Source of the DNA: Pseudomonas asgharzadehiana
Lineage (GTDB): Bacteria; Pseudomonadota; Gammaproteobacteria; Pseudomonadales; Pseudomonadaceae
DNA length: 64,000 nucleotides
NCBI RefSeq assembly: GCF_019139815.1
Contig: NZ_CP077079.1
Coordinates: 1,302,001 to 1,366,000 of the forward strand
Direction: 5' to 3'
This document shows, piece by piece, positions 49,687 through 58,132 of the stretch. Made by a program: the position numbers and the translations under genes. The notes under the pieces are model-generated. The model saw only the letters and a program-made list of their open reading frames with translations, had not been told where the DNA came from and did no database searches. Each line of letters starts with the position of its first letter. The first letter of the stretch is position 1.

Positions 49687-49920
49687 ATGACCGCGACAAG
49701 CAACGACCCCCTCCACGGCGTGACCCTGCAACACGTCCTCACCACCCTGGTGGAACATTACGAATGGGAAGGCCTTGCCGAGCGCATTGATATCCGCTGC
49801 TTCAAGAGCGACCCGAGCATCAAGTCGAGCCTCACGTTCCTGCGTAAAACCCCGTGGGCGCGGGAGAAAGTCGAAGGGTTGTACGTGAAGCTGATGCGCA
49901 CCAAACGCCCGTTGGACTGA
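49687..49920 (+). CDS. VF530-family small DNA-binding protein
   Basis: A 77-residue protein fitting the VF530 (DUF2132) family: start [18 protein letters not shown], then [19 protein letters not shown] and the end [21 protein letters not shown]530 has been described as a double-stranded DNA-binding protein of unclear role. ATG 49687 gives the family start. The next gene begins 4 bases after its stop. Confidence 0.88.
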   Translation: MTATSNDPLHGVTLQHVLTTLVEHYEWEGLAERIDIRCFKSDPSIKSSLTFLRKTPWAREKVEGLYVKLMRTKRPLD

Positions 49921-49924
49921 GGCA

Positions 49925-50548
49925 ATGAAGCGGTTTACGGCAGCGGCCGCACTGGCCGGTTGGGTGGGGTTGGCGATTCAGCAATACCTTATTTTCTATT
50001 CGCGCTGGTCCACCGGCGCCAGCCTGCTGGGCGGGCTGATCAACTTTTTCAGTTTCTTTACGGTACTCACCAACACCCTGGCGGTGGTGGTGTTGAGCTA
50101 CGCCGTGGTGAACCGCGATAGCGCGGCGAAGCGGTTTTTTCTCGCCCCCAGGGTCAGCAGCGCAATCGCGGTGAGCATTCTGGTGGTGGGCCTGGCGTAC
50201 AGCCTGTTGCTGCGGCATTTGTGGCAGCCCGAAGGCTTTCAACTGGTCGCCGACGAGCTGCTCCACGACGTCATGCCGGTGCTGTTTTTTATTTACTGGT
50301 GGCGCTGTGTGCCCAAGGGCACCTTGCACCTCAAACACATCGGCGCCTGGGTGATTTACCCGCTGGTGTACTTCGCCTATGCGCTGCTACGTGGGAATTT
50401 GCTCGGGCAGTATCAGTACCCGTTCATCGACGTGAGCACCCTCGGTTATCCACAGGTGTTTGTGAATGCCGCAGGGATCTTGGCGGGGTTTGTGTTGATT
50501 GCATTGGCAGTGGTGGGGCTGGATAAGGCGCTCAAGCGAACGCAATAA
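49925..50548 (+). CDS. Pr6Pr family membrane protein
   Basis: 207 residues with about six hydrophobic segments (near 8-25, 37-60, 78-97, 112-125, 138-155 and 178-197). The family block FSFFTVLTNTLAVVVL near residue 42 and the late PYPFIDVSTLGY-like element (here YQYPFIDVSTLGYPQV) fit the Pr6Pr membrane family, which has no settled function. It is co-transcribed with the VF530 gene. A REP hairpin follows. Confidence 0.8.
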   Translation: MKRFTAAAALAGWVGLAIQQYLIFYSRWSTGASLLGGLINFFSFFTVLTNTLAVVVLSYAVVNRDSAAKRFFLAPRVSSAIAVSILVVGLAYSLLLRHLWQPEGFQLVADELLHDVMPVLFFIYWWRCVPKGTLHLKHIGAWVIYPLVYFAYALLRGNLLGQYQYPFIDVSTLGYPQVFVNAAGILAGFVLIALAVVGLDKALKRTQ

Positions 50549-50553
50549 AACCT

Positions 50554-50579
50554 GTGGGAGCGAGCAAGCCCGCTCCCAC
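50554..50579. repeat. REP hairpin, second sequence type
   Basis: GTGGGAGCGAGCAAGCCCGCTCCCAC: a compact inverted pair of the GTGGGAGCGGGC type, different from the G-run type elsewhere in the window. It lies between two convergent genes and may act as a terminator for both. Confidence 0.8.
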
Positions 50580-50587
50580 ACGGGGGT

Positions 50588-51355
50588 TTACTCGTCGTCG
50601 CTACCTTCGGCGCGCCAGTAACCCACGGCCTTCAGAAAATCTTCATCGACCTGATGGGTGTCCAGCAGCACGCGGCGTACCTGGCGCGACAGCTTGGTTT
50701 CGGTGGCGACGAAGCTGTACAGCGTGCCGCTGGGCAGCGTCAGGTTGCGCACGCACTTCAGTAGGTCATCCTGGCCCCGCACCACCCAAATGATGTCGAC
50801 CTCGGCGGCGCTTTCCAGCGTTTGCCGCTCCGCCAAATCGGCAATCTCAATCACCGCCAGCACCTTGCACCCGGCGGGTAGTTCCTCCAGGCGACGACCG
50901 ATGGCCGGCAGCGCGGTTTCGTCGCCGATCAGCAGGTAGCTGTCGAAGATATCCGGCACGATCAGCGAGCCCCGTGGCCCGCCGATATACAGGTGTTGCC
51001 CCGGCTGGGCCTGTTGCGCCCAGGTGGACGCAGGGCCATCGCCATGCAGCACGAAATCGATATCCAGCTCGCCAAGGTCCAGGTCAAAACGCCGTGGCGT
51101 GTAGTCACGCATGGCTGGCTGCGGGCCGTCGCCCTTGACGGTGAAGGTCGGGCTTTGCAGCGCGGCCTGCTCGGCGGCGTTCTGTGGGAACAGCAGCTTG
51201 ATATGGTCGTCGCTGCCCAGGCTCACGAACCCGGCCAGTTCAGGCCCGCCCAGGGTGATGCGGCGCATGCGCGGGGTGATATCGACCACGCGCAACACCT
51301 GCAGGCGGCGGCGTTTGATCTCGTGGGTAACGCGGTGGATGGCGTGTGTATTCAT
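50588..51355 (-). CDS. nfeF: Siderophore-interacting ferric reductase, NfeF/YqjH-like
   Basis: A 255-residue NAD(P)H:FAD reductase of the SIP/ViuB family. The FAD block RDYTPRRFDLDLGELDIDF is near residue 93, the glycine-rich GPRGSLIVPDIFDSYLLIG near 135, and the NAD(P)-binding end has GYWRAEGSDDE. ATG 51355 overlaps the regulator stop by 4 bases. A SIP reductase coupled to a PadR regulator with a His-rich N-terminus corresponds to E. coli YqjH (NfeF) and YqjI (NfeR), which act in nickel-sensitive iron release. That function is inferred from this pairing. Confidence 0.87.
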   Translation of the reverse strand: MNTHAIHRVTHEIKRRRLQVLRVVDITPRMRRITLGGPELAGFVSLGSDDHIKLLFPQNAAEQAALQSPTFTVKGDGPQPAMRDYTPRRFDLDLGELDIDFVLHGDGPASTWAQQAQPGQHLYIGGPRGSLIVPDIFDSYLLIGDETALPAIGRRLEELPAGCKVLAVIEIADLAERQTLESAAEVDIIWVVRGQDDLLKCVRNLTLPSGTLYSFVATETKLSRQVRRVLLDTHQVDEDFLKAVGYWRAEGSDDE

Positions 51356-51900
51356 GAGGATTTCCCGTCGGCAATGGCTTGAGCGGTGCCGTTGAGCAGC
51401 GCCGCGACACGTGCGATTTCTTCCGGGCTCCAACGCCCGTGGTGTGAATGCAAGGCATGGCGCAGGTTGTGCACCGCCTCGTGGATTTGCGGCGGGCGGT
51501 CATGCCCGCGCAGCGAGCGTTTGCTCAGTTGGATGCGCATGCGTACGCCGTCCAGCGCAACCGTCTGTTCACTTAAGAACAGACGTCCGGCGTCGGTGAT
51601 TGTGTAGCGTTTTTTTCCACCTTCGGCGTCGCCGCTGATCAACTCGCTCTCTTCCAGGAAGGTCAGCGTCGGGTAGATCACGCCTGGGCTCGGGGTGTAG
51701 GCGCCGTCGAACAGGCCTTCGATCCGGCGGATCAGGTCGTAGCCGTGGCACGGTTGTTCGGCGATGAGCGCCGGCAGCAGCAATTTCAAATCGCCCGGTG
51801 CGAACACGCGGGGGCCACGGCCGCCGCGTTCACGGCCGGGGCGTTTTTCGAAGCCGTCAGGGTCGTTGCCGGGGTCGCGGTGGTGAGGGTGATCGCGCAT
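51352..51900 (-). CDS. nfeR: PadR-family metal-responsive regulator, NfeR/YqjI-like
   Basis: 182 residues. The N-terminal extension is rich in His, Asp and Gly (MRDHPHHRDPGNDPDG), a likely metal-binding part as in YqjI. The PadR winged helix covers about 40-110 (LIRRIEGLFDGAYTPSPGVIYPTL, wing AEGGKKRYTITDAG). A C-terminal helical dimerisation part includes HNLRHALHSHHGRW, again His-rich. In E. coli the homologue represses itself and the reductase and is relieved by nickel. A palindrome lies about 35 bases upstream of the start. Confidence 0.86.
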   Translation of the reverse strand: MRDHPHHRDPGNDPDGFEKRPGRERGGRGPRVFAPGDLKLLLPALIAEQPCHGYDLIRRIEGLFDGAYTPSPGVIYPTLTFLEESELISGDAEGGKKRYTITDAGRLFLSEQTVALDGVRMRIQLSKRSLRGHDRPPQIHEAVHNLRHALHSHHGRWSPEEIARVAALLNGTAQAIADGKSS

Positions 51901-52418
51901 GTTCGTCGCTCTGTGAAAGATTTAGACATAACTTAAGATATATCTTTAGCGCTGAACAGAGGGCCGCGACCAACGGTCGACGGCCGTATGGCGAGGCAGG
52001 CCGAGCGTAAAACCGCAAAAAACCGTGGACGGTTCTCTCTATGTAAGTCTATAACTAGTTATTAGAGTTAAAGCTCCAATTTTGCACTTTCGTTTAACGT
52101 GAATAGGCACTTTTGTGGTACCGTTCTGACAGTTTCATACCCACTCAAACAGCAACTTGTTAGTGTGTAGTCCAATTCTTACAGTTGAATTATAAGTTTT
52201 GGCAAAAGGCCATGTTTTTCCCGCGAACGCAGTTTCCTTAAGCTACGCCCGCGTGGGAAGCGGCCTGCATACCTGTTTTTGACATTCATGGATCATTGCC
52301 CGGCGTTGCACTAGTTCAACTTTGCGCAACGTAGTTCGTTGTGAGTCAGCTAAAGCCCTGGCTTTGAATTCAACTAGCAACGATCCAATTAATGCTGAAA
52401 ACCTATAGGTATTGACCC
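51901..52418. other. 518-bp AT-rich divergent region before the fimbrial operon
   Basis: No gene of support. It has to hold the nfeR promoter (left) and the promoter and long leader of the fimbrial operon (right). Base composition drops to strongly AT-rich from about 52030, unlike the rest of the window. A perfect palindrome (ATAACTAGTTAT) is at 52051-52062. An imperfect inverted pair spans about 52302-52382 (GTTGCACTAGTTCAA against TTCAACTAGCAAC). Such regions often bind H-NS-like silencers (MvaT in Pseudomonas). Confidence 0.65.
51935..51946. promoter_or_regulatory. Palindrome upstream of nfeR (putative NfeR site)
   Basis: AAGATATATCTT is a perfect 12-bp palindrome within TTAAGATATATCTTTA, 35 bases upstream of the nfeR start. 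PadR proteins bind AT-rich dyads, and YqjI autoregulates, so it is a good operator candidate. Confidence 0.6.
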
Positions 52419-52913
52419 ATGTTCAAGAAGTTAGCGATCACTGTTCCACTGGCTGTTATTGCGCTGAGTTCCCAGGTAGCAGTCGCTGCCGGCGAAGCCA
52501 GCCATACCGTCAACCTCAGGGCGAACATCCCTACCACCGTGTTCCATGCACAGCCACGTGACCCGAACTGGGGCCGCGACGAAACCATGAACTACAACGT
52601 GGTGAGCGGTGAGCTGGCGCCCCTGACCGCCATCTACGACATCCGCAACACCAACGGTTCGGTGCATGCCTACATCGAAGGTGGCCCGGCGATGCTGTTC
52701 AACGGCAATACCACCCAGAACATTCCGCTCACCACCACCCTCAACGGCGTGACCCTGACCGGCACCCCGCAGGAAGTGGTCAACGAGGCGGACTCCACGC
52801 CGGGCGTGGGTGCTGAAATGCGCATCGTCGCCGCCAAGCCTACGGCCACTCAGCGCGGCGCCTACAGCGCAGTGATGCCGGTGGTGTTCGACGCGGTACT
52901 GCCAGCACCTTGA
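52419..52913 (+). CDS. CS1-type fimbrial major pilin
   Basis: 164 residues with a signal peptide (MFKKLAITVPLAVIALSSQVAVAA). The mature protein is rich in beta structure and Thr/Asn, with blocks typical of alpha-class (CfaB/CblA) pilins: VNLRANIPTTVFHAQPRDP near the N-terminus, where the donor strand lies, and YSAVMPVVFDAVL at the end. It is the first gene of the fimbrial operon; two strong hairpins follow it before the usher, as expected when the pilin is made in excess. Confidence 0.88.
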   Translation: MFKKLAITVPLAVIALSSQVAVAAGEASHTVNLRANIPTTVFHAQPRDPNWGRDETMNYNVVSGELAPLTAIYDIRNTNGSVHAYIEGGPAMLFNGNTTQNIPLTTTLNGVTLTGTPQEVVNEADSTPGVGAEMRIVAAKPTATQRGAYSAVMPVVFDAVLPAP

Positions 52914-52921
52914 TGCACATG

Positions 52922-52984
52922 AGCGCTCGCTGACCGCGAGCGCTGTTTGCAGGCCGGCGTGCCCCTCTCCCCTGTGCGCCGGCC
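52922..52984 (+). promoter_or_regulatory. Two hairpins between pilin and usher (attenuator)
   Basis: AGCGCTCGC and GCGAGCGCT (52922-52944) form a perfect 9-bp stem. GGCCGGCG and CGCCGGCC (52952-52984) form a second stem followed by TGGTTTTCTT. The second looks like a leaky terminator. Together they can stop most transcripts and protect the pilin message. Confidence 0.75.
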
Positions 52985-53022
52985 TGGTTTTCTTAGTCTC
53001 TAGGCATTCAGAGTATCCGTCC

Positions 53023-55533
53023 ATGTTCCCGATGACCTCCATCGCGGCTGCGCTTGCGCTGTTGATTTGTACGAGTGCCCTGGCTGCGCCTGCCTCGACC
53101 CCCGGCAGCCTGATTACCCAGGCCCAAGGCCTGCCCGCAGGGTTTACCGACCACTTTTTCGAGGTGCCGCTGGCTGTGCGCGTGGACCTCGACGAGCAAC
53201 TGCTCGGCGAAGCGTTGATCGTGCTGTCGCGCGACGACCGCGTCACCCTGCTCGAATTCACCGACACCGGCGACAGCAAGGTCCCGGCCGCGACTCGCGA
53301 CACCTGGCAAGCGGTGTTGGAAAAAGGTGTCGCGCTGGGCGCCTGCAACCAGTCCTGCCCGGAAAAAATGATCTCGGCGTTCTACAACCTCGAAAGCTCA
53401 CAGCTGTCGATCCTCACGCAAGACGTCGAACGCAGTGCCGACATCCCGCGTTTCTACGAGCAGCCCGAAGGTGGCAGCCTGGGGTTGATCATCAACAACC
53501 AGCTCAACCTCAACGGTGGCCAAGAAGAAAGCCTGGGCGGGCGTTACGGCCTGCAGGCCAGTTCCAGCGTGGGTAATTGGAGCCAGGTGTTCAACCTGCA
53601 ACTGGCGCGTCAGAGCGGTGATGACGAACCCATGCGCCACGCGATCCACGAGCTTTACACCCAGCGTGAAATGGAAGGGCAGTTCTTCCGCCTGGGCCAC
53701 TTCACCCCCAATTCCGATGGCCTCACCCGCCAACTGCGCAGCTTCGGCGCCAGCCCCGACACGGCGCTGGGCGTGATGTACGGCAGTTCCGACAGCCTGG
53801 CCATCAACAACGCCAAGCCCAGCGTGTACCCGATCTACGTCACCGCCAACCGTCAGGCGGCGGTGGAGATCTACCGCAACGGCTTGCTGATCAACACCCA
53901 GGCGGTCGCCGCCGGCCTGCAAACCCTGGATACCCGGCCGTTGCCCGGCGGTATCTACGAGGTGGAAGTGCGCCTGATCGAAGACGGCCTCACCACCAGC
54001 ACCACCCAGGAGTTGGTGTACAAGCCCAGCAACTGGCGCAATGCCGAAGACCGCTGGCGCTACAACCTGTTCGCCGGGCGCGAGACCAAGCTGCTCAGCA
54101 ACTGGGATGAACAAGCCTCGGGCGCGATGACCGCCGGCGCGTCGATCAACTACCTGCTGCACCCGCGCGTGATCCTCGGCCTGTCGGCCCGCCAGGTGCG
54201 CGAACAACTGCAATACGGCGGTTCGGTCGACTGGACCGTGGCCAACAACACCAGCCTCTACGCCAACCTGTATCAAACCCAGGAACACGGCACCGGCATG
54301 GACCTGCAAGGGCTCTATTCCTTTGGCGCGACCAACCTGGTGTTCAGCCACAACCGCAGTTGGCTCGACACCCGCGACACCTACGAAACCCTGCCCGACG
54401 GCACCCGTCTGCGGCGCAACACCTTTGTCGGCGAGACGAGCAATACCGCGTTGTCGGTCAACCACCGTTTCGACGCCAAAAACAGCGCGAACATGCGCCT
54501 GTCCCACAGCGAGGGCAATATCGAAGGCGCCGGCATCGACCTGGGCTGGAGCCGTCACGACACGTTCCTGGGCAGCGATGCCAACTGGCGTTTCTCGGTG
54601 TTCGACCGGCCCGGCACTACCGGTACCAGCGACAAGCGTAATCGCGGGGTCGATGTGTCGCTCAGCGTGAACCTGGGCAGCGACGGCCGGCAGATTTCCG
54701 GCAGCCTCGGCAGCCGCACCGCCCGTGACGGCGGGCGCGACAACAACGCCTCGGTCACGTACCGCCAGGACCTCACCGACCACGTGCTGCAAAGCGTCTC
54801 GGCCACTGCGATCACCGACACCTACGGCGTCGGCCTGTCGGGCACGGCCAGCTTCAATACCAGTGCGGTCAGCGGCGACGGCTTCCTGCAGCGCAGTTCC
54901 TACAACGGCGAACTCACCGGTGGCTTGAACCTCAACAGCACCTTCGTCGCCGGTGCCGGCCAGATGCTGCTCAGCAGCCAGTACCAGGGCAACGGCGCGG
55001 GCATGATCATCGACCTTGAAACCGACCTCGACGACATCGCCCTGCGCGCCGACGACCTGGGCGGCGGCAGCACCCTGCTGCGGCCGGGGCGCAACTACGT
55101 GCCGGTGTCGGCCTACAAGAGCAGCAGCGTCAGTTTCGACTTCGAAGGCAACTACCCGCCGGCGGCCAACATCCAGCCGACGCGCTCCAGCTATCACCTG
55201 AACAAGGGGGGCGTGGACTACCGCAAGATCTCGGTGATGAAGACCGTCACCGTGCTCGGGCGCTTGCTCGACGAACGTGGCGCGCCGCTCAAGGGCCATC
55301 ACGTGATCAACCACGCCAGCCGTGGGGTCAGCGAAGTGGACGGGTTCTTCTCGATGGAAATGAGCGCCAGCTCGCCGACCCTGCAAGTGCGTTACCAAAA
55401 CCAGTTGCTCTGCCAGTTCCGCCTCGACCCGAGCAACGCGCCGAATGAAAACGACGTGTTGATGATCGGTGACCTGCGCTGCACGCCGGACACCCTGGCG
55501 GAAACTTCCATCAAATTTGAGGCGGCGGGTTAA
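53023..55533 (+). CDS. Alpha-class fimbrial usher (CS1/TcfC type)
   Basis: 836 residues with a signal peptide ending near LAAPAS. It is an outer-membrane usher that assembles and secretes the pilus. The N-terminal domain is followed by a long beta-barrel with a plug region (PVYPIYVTANRQ-like block near residue 270, QAAVEIYRNGLLINTQAV) and the C-terminal CS1-specific domain (KTVTVLGRLLDERGAPLKG). The residues CNQSCPE near 108 suggest a disulfide. It is shorter in the N-terminal region than gamma-class FimD ushers. The start codon has a weak ribosome-binding site; ATG 53032 is an alternative. Confidence 0.9.
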   Translation: MFPMTSIAAALALLICTSALAAPASTPGSLITQAQGLPAGFTDHFFEVPLAVRVDLDEQLLGEALIVLSRDDRVTLLEFTDTGDSKVPAATRDTWQAVLEKGVALGACNQSCPEKMISAFYNLESSQLSILTQDVERSADIPRFYEQPEGGSLGLIINNQLNLNGGQEESLGGRYGLQASSSVGNWSQVFNLQLARQSGDDEPMRHAIHELYTQREMEGQFFRLGHFTPNSDGLTRQLRSFGASPDTALGVMYGSSDSLAINNAKPSVYPIYVTANRQAAVEIYRNGLLINTQAVAAGLQTLDTRPLPGGIYEVEVRLIEDGLTTSTTQELVYKPSNWRNAEDRWRYNLFAGRETKLLSNWDEQASGAMTAGASINYLLHPRVILGLSARQVREQLQYGGSVDWTVANNTSLYANLYQTQEHGTGMDLQGLYSFGATNLVFSHNRSWLDTRDTYETLPDGTRLRRNTFVGETSNTALSVNHRFDAKNSANMRLSHSEGNIEGAGIDLGWSRHDTFLGSDANWRFSVFDRPGTTGTSDKRNRGVDVSLSVNLGSDGRQISGSLGSRTARDGGRDNNASVTYRQDLTDHVLQSVSATAITDTYGVGLSGTASFNTSAVSGDGFLQRSSYNGELTGGLNLNSTFVAGAGQMLLSSQYQGNGAGMIIDLETDLDDIALRADDLGGGSTLLRPGRNYVPVSAYKSSSVSFDFEGNYPPAANIQPTRSSYHLNKGGVDYRKISVMKTVTVLGRLLDERGAPLKGHHVINHASRGVSEVDGFFSMEMSASSPTLQVRYQNQLLCQFRLDPSNAPNENDVLMIGDLRCTPDTLAETSIKFEAAG

Positions 55534-55536
55534 TTC

Positions 55537-56784
55537 ATGAGCAATCAGGGCACACGGACAATCAGAGGCCTGTTTCTGTCTGCGGGTTTGCTGGGTAGCT
55601 TGATATGGGCAAACCCGGTTTCAGCATTTGTGCAGGAAATAACTGCCATGTTCAGGCCAGACCCCTCAAACCCGAATCAGGACCGATTTACCAATACCAC
55701 GCCAGTAACGGGTTTCTGTGCGAGTTACCCGGGCTATTGCATCAACGTCTTCAGTATTCGATTGCCGATCACTGCCGCGTCCAGCGGCGCGCTGCCGGCA
55801 AAGCCGAGCGACCCGCGGCAAAGCGCACTGTGGAAGGTTCCCGCGCAATGGCGCCAACTGAGCGTGATTGATTCAAGTGGTGAGGAAGCGACTGTAGAAG
55901 TACGTATTAATGCGATCGGCTCCAAGTATGTGCTTGATCGCAGCGCCGCCGAGCTTGTAGGGGGCGGAGTTTCTGCGCTGCAAGCGCATGGGATGTTATG
56001 GGGCGGGAACTGGTTGTACCCGCCGAGCCCCTGCAAGGGGATAGGCTTGGCATCCTATGGGTCTTACTATTTCAGCTTTGTCTGGAGGACGCCCGAGGAG
56101 GCTAACTGCGTCAAGCTGGCTCAATACGAGATCCCGAAGATGGCCTATGAGTATTTGGAGATCGGCTATGAGTTACGCACCCCGAATCCATTGGCGATGT
56201 CAGCCGGGACCTACACCGGTGTATTGAACTACGGCATCGGCCCCAATCAGGACTTCGATTTGGGCGACATGATGCTGCCGAGCGATTCTGCGCTCACCTT
56301 GAACTTCACCCTGACGGTGGAGCACATCCTCAAGGTCGAGTTACCGCCCGGCGGCAACCGTGTCGAATTGCTGCCCGAAGGCGGTTGGCAAGCCTGGCTC
56401 AATCGCGGGCGACAGCCCGCAAGGTTGTTTCGCGATCAAACCTTCCGCATCGCGGCCAGCGGGCGCTTCAAGATGAACCTCGAATGCAGCCTGGCCATCG
56501 GCAACACCTGCGGCCTGCGCAATGGCGCGGGTGACGAGGTGCCGTTGAAGGTGGCCGTGAGCCTGCCATTCGGCTTGAACGACCAGTACGGGCAAACCGT
56601 GAACAAGCTGCCGCTGCGCCTCGACGGCGTGGGCACCGAGCTGTTCCAGGCCGTGCACTACGTGAACAACCGCCCCGGCACCCTGCACTTTGAAGTGGAG
56701 CGCGAACAGGTGGGCGACATGCTCAAGCAGCCCGGCACCACCTACTCGGGGGTGGTCACGGTGGTCTGGGACTCGGAAGTTTAA
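55537..56784 (+). CDS. CfaE/CblD-like tip adhesin 1
   Basis: 415 residues with a signal peptide (near AFVQEIT). The N-terminal adhesin domain (about 30-215) has several Cys that should form disulfides (CASYPGYC, SPCKGIG, EANCVK). The C-terminal pilin domain (about 220-415) ends TTYSGVVTVVWDSEV, the usual end for CblD/CfaE minor subunits. It follows the usher stop by 3 bases. Its C-terminal half is almost identical in DNA to that of tip adhesin 2, while the adhesin half has diverged. Confidence 0.88.
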   Translation: MSNQGTRTIRGLFLSAGLLGSLIWANPVSAFVQEITAMFRPDPSNPNQDRFTNTTPVTGFCASYPGYCINVFSIRLPITAASSGALPAKPSDPRQSALWKVPAQWRQLSVIDSSGEEATVEVRINAIGSKYVLDRSAAELVGGGVSALQAHGMLWGGNWLYPPSPCKGIGLASYGSYYFSFVWRTPEEANCVKLAQYEIPKMAYEYLEIGYELRTPNPLAMSAGTYTGVLNYGIGPNQDFDLGDMMLPSDSALTLNFTLTVEHILKVELPPGGNRVELLPEGGWQAWLNRGRQPARLFRDQTFRIAASGRFKMNLECSLAIGNTCGLRNGAGDEVPLKVAVSLPFGLNDQYGQTVNKLPLRLDGVGTELFQAVHYVNNRPGTLHFEVEREQVGDMLKQPGTTYSGVVTVVWDSEV

Positions 56785-56829
56785 GCGGGCCATCCGCAAC
56801 GGCCCGCCGGCACTTTGGCGTGGCGGGCC
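56785..56829 (+). promoter_or_regulatory. Alternative hairpins between tip 1 and chaperone
   Basis: Three short blocks follow the tip stop: GCGGGCC (56785), GGCCCGCC (56801) and GGCGGGCC (56822). The middle block can pair with the first or with the third, giving two mutually exclusive stems. This may tune expression of the chaperone and later genes. Confidence 0.6.
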
Positions 56830-56857
56830 GCGTTCAATCAATGAGGCGTAAGCAAAC

Positions 56858-57616
56858 ATGAAACAGGCAGTGTTAGGGATCGGGTTGGTATTGGCGTCGC
56901 TGACGGCACAGGCGGGGCCGGCGATCAACGTGGGCGTGGTGTACGACTACCTGGAAGGCGATCGCAGTTCCTACCTCAAGCGGGTTTACAACGGCGGCAC
57001 CAGCACCGCGTTTATCAAGGTCAATGTGCTGGAGATTGTCTATAACGCCGACGGCACCTCCAAGGAAGTGCCGGTCGCCTCGATGACCGACGCCAAGGGC
57101 AGCGCCACCAACCGCGACGGCCTGATGGCCAGCCCGGCGCGGCTGATCGTGCCGGCCGGCGGGCGCCAGGGCACGCGCTTGCTGTACATGGGCCAGCGCG
57201 ACAAGGAGCGTTATTTCCGCGTGCGGTTCATCCCCGTGGTCCCGGAAAAGGAAGACGACTTCGCCGTGACCGAGGCAGAGCGCAGCGACTACAAAAAAGG
57301 CCTGGCGGCCGGGGTCAACGTGCTGGCCGGCTACGGCACGGTGTTTTTCGTGCGGCCCAAAGACACGCGTTTCGACACGCAAATCAACGAGACCGCCACC
57401 CAGTACAGCCTGCGCAACGCCGGCAACAGCGTGGTGGTGCTCGACGAGTTCCGCGACTGTTCGGTGGCCAACAAAGCCGAGTGTGAGCCCACCACCAAGC
57501 ACCACATCCTGCCCGGTCGCCAGTTGGTGTTCGAGAAGAAACCCGAGCGCCAGTTCAGCTTCCAGATGGTTGAAGGCCGGGACAAAAAACCGATGACCGT
57601 CAACAGCAACGGGTGA
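56858..57616 (+). CDS. Alpha-class fimbrial chaperone (CfaA/CblB type)
   Basis: 252 residues with a signal peptide (MKQAVLGIGLVLASLTAQA). It has the two-domain immunoglobulin-like chaperone layout: an N-terminal domain with SPARLIVPAGGRQGTRLLYM near residue 92, where the subunit-binding strand and conserved Arg lie, and RYFRVRFIPVVPE near 127. Cys pairs in the second domain (FRDCSVANKAECEP) suggest a disulfide. It escorts subunits across the periplasm to the usher. The stop overlaps the beginning of the next open frame. Confidence 0.9.
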   Translation: MKQAVLGIGLVLASLTAQAGPAINVGVVYDYLEGDRSSYLKRVYNGGTSTAFIKVNVLEIVYNADGTSKEVPVASMTDAKGSATNRDGLMASPARLIVPAGGRQGTRLLYMGQRDKERYFRVRFIPVVPEKEDDFAVTEAERSDYKKGLAAGVNVLAGYGTVFFVRPKDTRFDTQINETATQYSLRNAGNSVVVLDEFRDCSVANKAECEPTTKHHILPGRQLVFEKKPERQFSFQMVEGRDKKPMTVNSNG

Positions 57617-57621
57617 TGACA

Positions 57622-58104
57622 ATGTTCAAGCAAGTAACGGTAGTGGCTGCGCTGATGGCCCCGGTTTTGTGGGGTGGGCAGGCGCAGGCGTTTCAGGAAC
57701 GCCAGAGTTTCGATGTGTCGGTGACCATTCCGGTCCATGAAGCCTACGTGCTGCCCTCCGAGCCGGACTGGATGGGCCGCGACCAGGTATTGGCCTGGGA
57801 CCTGGTGACGTCGCGCCTGAGTCACCTGCGTAAGAACTTCGATGTGAAAAACCTCAACGGCGGCGTCGCCGCGCGGTTGGGCGACACCCCGTACCTGTTG
57901 AGCGGCCAGAACCGGATTGACCTTCAGGTGCTGTTCAACCGCGTGCCCCTGACCCTGGATTCGACCGAAGTGATCAACGCCGATGAGGCGCGGGTGGGCC
58001 GTCGCGCTGAACTGGAGATCGCCGCCATCGAACCGCAGACCGGTTACAAGGGCGGCGATTACTACGGCACGGTGCATATCGTGTTTGATTTTCTGGCGCC
58101 TTGA
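57622..58104 (+). CDS. CS1-type minor pilin
   Basis: 160 residues with a signal peptide (MFKQVTVVAALMAPVLWGGQAQA). The mature part resembles the major pilin in plan but is clearly diverged: FDVSVTIPVHEAYVLPSEPDW replaces the VNLRANIPTTV block and the end is GTVHIVFDFLAP. ATG 57622 aligns with the major pilin start; GTG 57613 and ATG 57616 are alternatives. It could be a second shaft or adaptor subunit paired with tip 2. Confidence 0.82.
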   Translation: MFKQVTVVAALMAPVLWGGQAQAFQERQSFDVSVTIPVHEAYVLPSEPDWMGRDQVLAWDLVTSRLSHLRKNFDVKNLNGGVAARLGDTPYLLSGQNRIDLQVLFNRVPLTLDSTEVINADEARVGRRAELEIAAIEPQTGYKGGDYYGTVHIVFDFLAP

Positions 58105-58132
58105 GCCTGTCCTTTAAGAGTCGCATTAAACG

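Noticed and set aside
53398..55398. Minus-strand frame of 666 codons inside the usher gene
   Set aside because: Antisense shadow of the usher; it is rich in Val, Gly and His without any recognisable block.
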